Positions 62,015 to 64,000 of a stretch of DNA of 64,000 nucleotides are shown in pieces. The notes under the pieces were generated by a model, which worked only from the letters and a program-made list of their open reading frames with translations, was not told where the DNA came from and searched no databases. Position numbers and translations under genes: made by a program. Each line of letters opens with the position of its first letter. Position 1 is the first letter of the stretch. The stretch comes from Nitrospirota bacterium (GTDB taxonomy: Bacteria > Nitrospirota > Thermodesulfovibrionia > Thermodesulfovibrionales > Dissulfurispiraceae). The stretch lies in contig JBFMHE010000001.1 of assembly GCA_040752355.1 (NCBI GenBank), positions 186,001-250,000 on the forward strand. Reading direction: 5' to 3'.

Positions 62015-62781
62015 AACCGATTGACAATATGACCAACAATATGGCAAAAGAACTGTCGTCTCCACAAAAGGGCGGGCAGGCCCCTGATCAGAAGGCGTTT
62101 GCCAGGGAGGTCGAGACCGTCTTCTTGAACGAATTTCTGAAGATCATGATGGAACAGACCTCATTCGGCAAGGACAAGGTCATCTCGTCGTTTATGCCCT
62201 TAATCACCACCGAGATCGCCCGGTCTTTGGCAGAGCGTGGAATGGGCATAGGAGACTTTATCAGCAAAGGAGCAGAAATAAAAGGGACGTCTGAAGCATT
62301 CCCGCTTCCCGAAAGCAGTACTTTAACAAATCGTGGCCGTACGGAGAACGATGTGCCGGGTGACAACGGCAATCCTGCTCCGGACTCTGAACGTAACGTT
62401 ATACTCAGGCTTCCTGTAGAAGGGAGGATATCGTCCGGCTTCGGGCTGAGGCATGACCCGATCGACGGCAGACTGCGACCCCATCACGGTATGGATATCG
62501 CGGTACCTGAAGGGACCCCGGTTGCTGCCGCTGCGTCTGGAATTGTAATATTCAGCGGATATTCAAATACTTATGGAAACTGTATTATAGTGAAACATGA
62601 AGACGGTCGTACTACCCTCTATGCGCACAACGCGGTCAACAGGGTGAAGGCAGGAGATTCGATAAAAGCCGACGATATTATTGCACTTTCAGGATCAACG
62701 GGGAAATCTACAGGACCCCACCTGCACTTCGAGGTGCGGAAAGACGGAGTACCGATAAACCCGATGGGGGAGATAGGCTAA
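62011..62781 (+). CDS. flgJ: FlgJ-type rod-binding domain fused to an M23 (LytM) peptidase domain
   Basis: 256 residues. The N-terminal Rod-binding domain (ETVFLNEFLKIMMEQTSFGKDKVISSFMPLITTEIARSLAERGMGIGDFI, about 33-85) is that of FlgJ. After a linker, residues about 130-253 form an M23/LytM domain (GRISSGFGLRHDPIDGRLRPHHGMDIAV, HLHFEVRKDG), with His159/Asp162 and His237/His239 matching the zinc ligand and catalytic positions. Enterobacterial FlgJ instead carries a glucosaminidase. It would cut peptide cross-links to let the rod through peptidoglycan. The start is GTG, overlapping the flgI stop; the SD is weak. Confidence 0.88.
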   Translation: MKPIDNMTNNMAKELSSPQKGGQAPDQKAFAREVETVFLNEFLKIMMEQTSFGKDKVISSFMPLITTEIARSLAERGMGIGDFISKGAEIKGTSEAFPLPESSTLTNRGRTENDVPGDNGNPAPDSERNVILRLPVEGRISSGFGLRHDPIDGRLRPHHGMDIAVPEGTPVAAAASGIVIFSGYSNTYGNCIIVKHEDGRTTLYAHNAVNRVKAGDSIKADDIIALSGSTGKSTGPHLHFEVRKDGVPINPMGEIG

Positions 62782-62805
62782 TGTTTTTTTAGAATCCTCC
62801 GATAT
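62779..62805 (+). promoter_or_regulatory. Sigma-28 promoter of flgM-flgN-flgK
   Basis: TAATGTTT at 62779-62786, 11 bases, then TCCGATAT at 62798-62805. Against TAAAGTTT-N11-GCCGATAA this is 7/8 and 6/8 with exact spacing. The -35 overlaps the flgJ stop. A TATAAT at 62803-62808 could additionally serve sigma-70. Confidence 0.7.
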
Positions 62806-62849
62806 AATGTAATAAGGACATGTATACAAACGATAAGGAGGATATGACC

Positions 62850-63143
62850 ATGAGGATTAACGACAAGATCGACAATGTAGGTGGAGTACAGAGGCCGGAT
62901 ATTCCCCGGGAAAAAGCGGCGGTTGAGAAGCCCGAGGCGGCGGCAAAGACCGATCAGGTGACCTTCTCCGAGAAGGCGAAGGAGATCGCGAAGCTTCAGG
63001 CCGAGGCCGGCACTGTTCCCGAGATCAGGGCCGATCGGGTTGAAGAGGTTAAAAAAGCTATCACTTCAGGGACGTACACGGTAAAAGGTGAAGCGGTAGC
63101 AGGGAAATTGCTGAAGGAGGCTATCATTGACTCACTTGTATGA
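62850..63143 (+). CDS. flgM: Anti-sigma-28 factor FlgM
   Basis: A 97-residue protein with a disordered, charged N-terminus and the C-terminal FliA-binding region (QVTFSEKAKEIAKLQAEAG, IRADRVEEVKKAITSGTYTVKGEAVAGKLLKEAIIDSL). FlgM holds FliA inactive until it is exported through the finished hook. AAGGAGG is eight bases before ATG 62850; ATG 62844 is too close to it. The gene overlaps flgN by 17 bases. Confidence 0.92.
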   Translation: MRINDKIDNVGGVQRPDIPREKAAVEKPEAAAKTDQVTFSEKAKEIAKLQAEAGTVPEIRADRVEEVKKAITSGTYTVKGEAVAGKLLKEAIIDSLV

Positions 63144-63564
63144 CGAGCTGATCGGTGTTCTCGAGAAAGAGTTTGCGTTATGCACCAGTCTCGTGGAGCT
63201 GCTGCAGAGAGAGAAAGAGGTGATCGTCAAACTCGATCCGGGCGCCCTTGAGCAGCTGCTCACCGAAAAAGAAGTGCTCACGACCAGTATTCGCGCGTGC
63301 GACGAGGCTCGTGAGCGGATACTCGATACCTTGCAGCTGAAGAACAAGACCCTCTCCGAGGTCGCCGCCTCTGCGGGCGAGCTTTACCGGGACAGGCTCG
63401 CCGACCTCTCGACGAAGTTTACGTCCATTATCGAAAGCATAACGGAGCTCAATGCTTTCAATAGCAAGCTTATCGAAAAGTCCCTTCACTACATAAAAAC
63501 ATCGTACAGATTTTTGAATACCTTCGATGTAGACGTCCGTCAAAAAGTTTCTCTGGAGGCGTGA
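63127..63564 (+). CDS. flgN: Flagellar export chaperone FlgN
   Basis: A 145-residue all-helical protein (LYDELIGVLEKEFALCTSLVELLQREKEVIVKLDPGALEQLLTEKEVL) matching FlgN, the chaperone for the hook-filament junction proteins FlgK and FlgL. The start is TTG, set by AAGGAGG six bases upstream inside flgM. flgK follows directly, as in most flagellar clusters. Confidence 0.9.
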   Translation: MTHLYDELIGVLEKEFALCTSLVELLQREKEVIVKLDPGALEQLLTEKEVLTTSIRACDEARERILDTLQLKNKTLSEVAASAGELYRDRLADLSTKFTSIIESITELNAFNSKLIEKSLHYIKTSYRFLNTFDVDVRQKVSLEA

Positions 63565-63565
63565 T

Positions 63566-64000
63566 ATGTCCATACTCGGTGTTTTCGACATCGGAAAGAC
63601 CGCGATGTACGTGACGAGGAAATCCCTCGATACGACGGCCCATAACGTTGCCAACATCAATACTCCCGGCTATACGAGACAGGAGCTCCTGCTCGAAAAC
63701 GTCCCTTCGGGAGCCTTCTCGAGCACGGGATTGAGCGGTCGCGGTGTCAAGACCACCGGGGTAACACGGCTCTACGACTCCTTCGTGTCGCTCCAGATAA
63801 AGACCGAGAAGTCGAATCTCGCCTACTGGGAGGCCTATGAGCAGGGCATTCTCAAGATCGAGAACGTCTTCAACGAGGCGTCCGAATCAGGCCTCTCTAC
63901 AGCGATGACCGATTTTTTCAATGCCTGGCAGGAGCTCGCCAATAATCCCGAAGGATATGCGGAAAGATCCCTGCTCATCAAAAAGGCCGAGTACCTCGCC
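63566..64000 (+). CDS. flgK: Hook-filament junction protein FlgK, N-terminal part
   Basis: The first 145 codons run off the end of the window. The N-terminal rod/hook motif (FDIGKTAMYVTRKSLDTTAHNVANINTPGYTRQELLLEN) and FlgK-specific continuation (GRGVKTTGVTRLYDSFVSLQIKTEKSNLAYWEAYEQGILKIENVFNE, GLSTAMTDFFNAWQELANNPEG) are clear. GGAGG lies eight bases before ATG 63566. It is the third gene behind the sigma-28 promoter. Confidence 0.94.
   Translation, partial: MSILGVFDIGKTAMYVTRKSLDTTAHNVANINTPGYTRQELLLENVPSGAFSSTGLSGRGVKTTGVTRLYDSFVSLQIKTEKSNLAYWEAYEQGILKIENVFNEASESGLSTAMTDFFNAWQELANNPEGYAERSLLIKKAEYLA

Overview
The window is one long, almost entirely + strand run of about 67 protein genes plus one tRNA, GC-rich, and is nearly a complete flagellar and chemotaxis locus. 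The gene content (FlhF/FlhG, MotE, FlaG, PilZ, FlgA/H/I P- and L-ring genes, sigma-28, sigma-54 regulators) indicates a diderm, polarly flagellated bacterium. The arrangement and protein style suggest Nitrospirota (Thermodesulfovibrionia-like) or a neighbouring deltaproteobacterial lineage. That placement is inference, because no rRNA or taxonomic marker is present.

Layout. 1-4153: the end of a class III aminotransferase, a TPR-like protein and two glycosyltransferase-like proteins, probably a flagellin-modification cluster. 4154-8840: flagellin behind a sigma-28 promoter and a long structured leader, then flaG, fliD, fliS and a terminator. 8925-13215: two MotA/MotB stator pairs with a PilZ gene between them. 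13381-15575: a DUF465 gene, ilvD and tRNA-Gly(CCC), which are non-motility genes. 15762-22428: a FliL-domain membrane protein, a receiver-less FleQ/FlrA-like sigma-54 activator, a secreted TPR protein, and a FlrB/FlrC-type kinase and regulator. 22514-34616: basal body, MS-ring, switch, export ATPase, hook-length and hook genes (flgBC, fliEFGHIJ, motE, fliK, flgD, two flgE). 34926-44826: fliLMN, a fliO-fliP fusion, fliQR, flhBAFG and fliA. 44966-57286: chemotaxis (HEAT-repeat protein, cheR, two cheY-like genes, cheA, a cheW-cheZ fusion, a periplasmic binding protein with an MCP, cheB, a receiver and an HDOD protein). 57779-64000: rod, ring and late genes flgF, flgG, flgA, flgH, flgI, flgJ-M23, flgM, flgN and the start of flgK.

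Regulation can be read from the DNA. Sigma-54 -24/-12 promoters precede flgB, fliK, fliL and flgF. Sigma-28 promoters precede flagellin, the chemotaxis operon and flgM. FleQ-box-like palindromes lie at the FleQ-like gene and before the following TPR/kinase/regulator operon. Together this reads as a three-tier cascade: FleQ-like protein, then kinase/FlrC with sigma-54, then FliA with FlgM.

The least ordinary items are: a dispersed intergenic element built of 9-bp repeats in opposed arms (four full copies); a flagellin leader with GGA hairpins and a 12-base perfect anti-SD complement that has no start codon of its own; four domain fusions (CheW-CheZ, FliO-FliP, FlgJ-M23 peptidase, and a FliL domain with an unknown cytoplasmic part); a tandemly duplicated FlgD module; and a shared inserted module in FliD and the second hook protein. 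All function calls come from reading translated sequence, without database searches.
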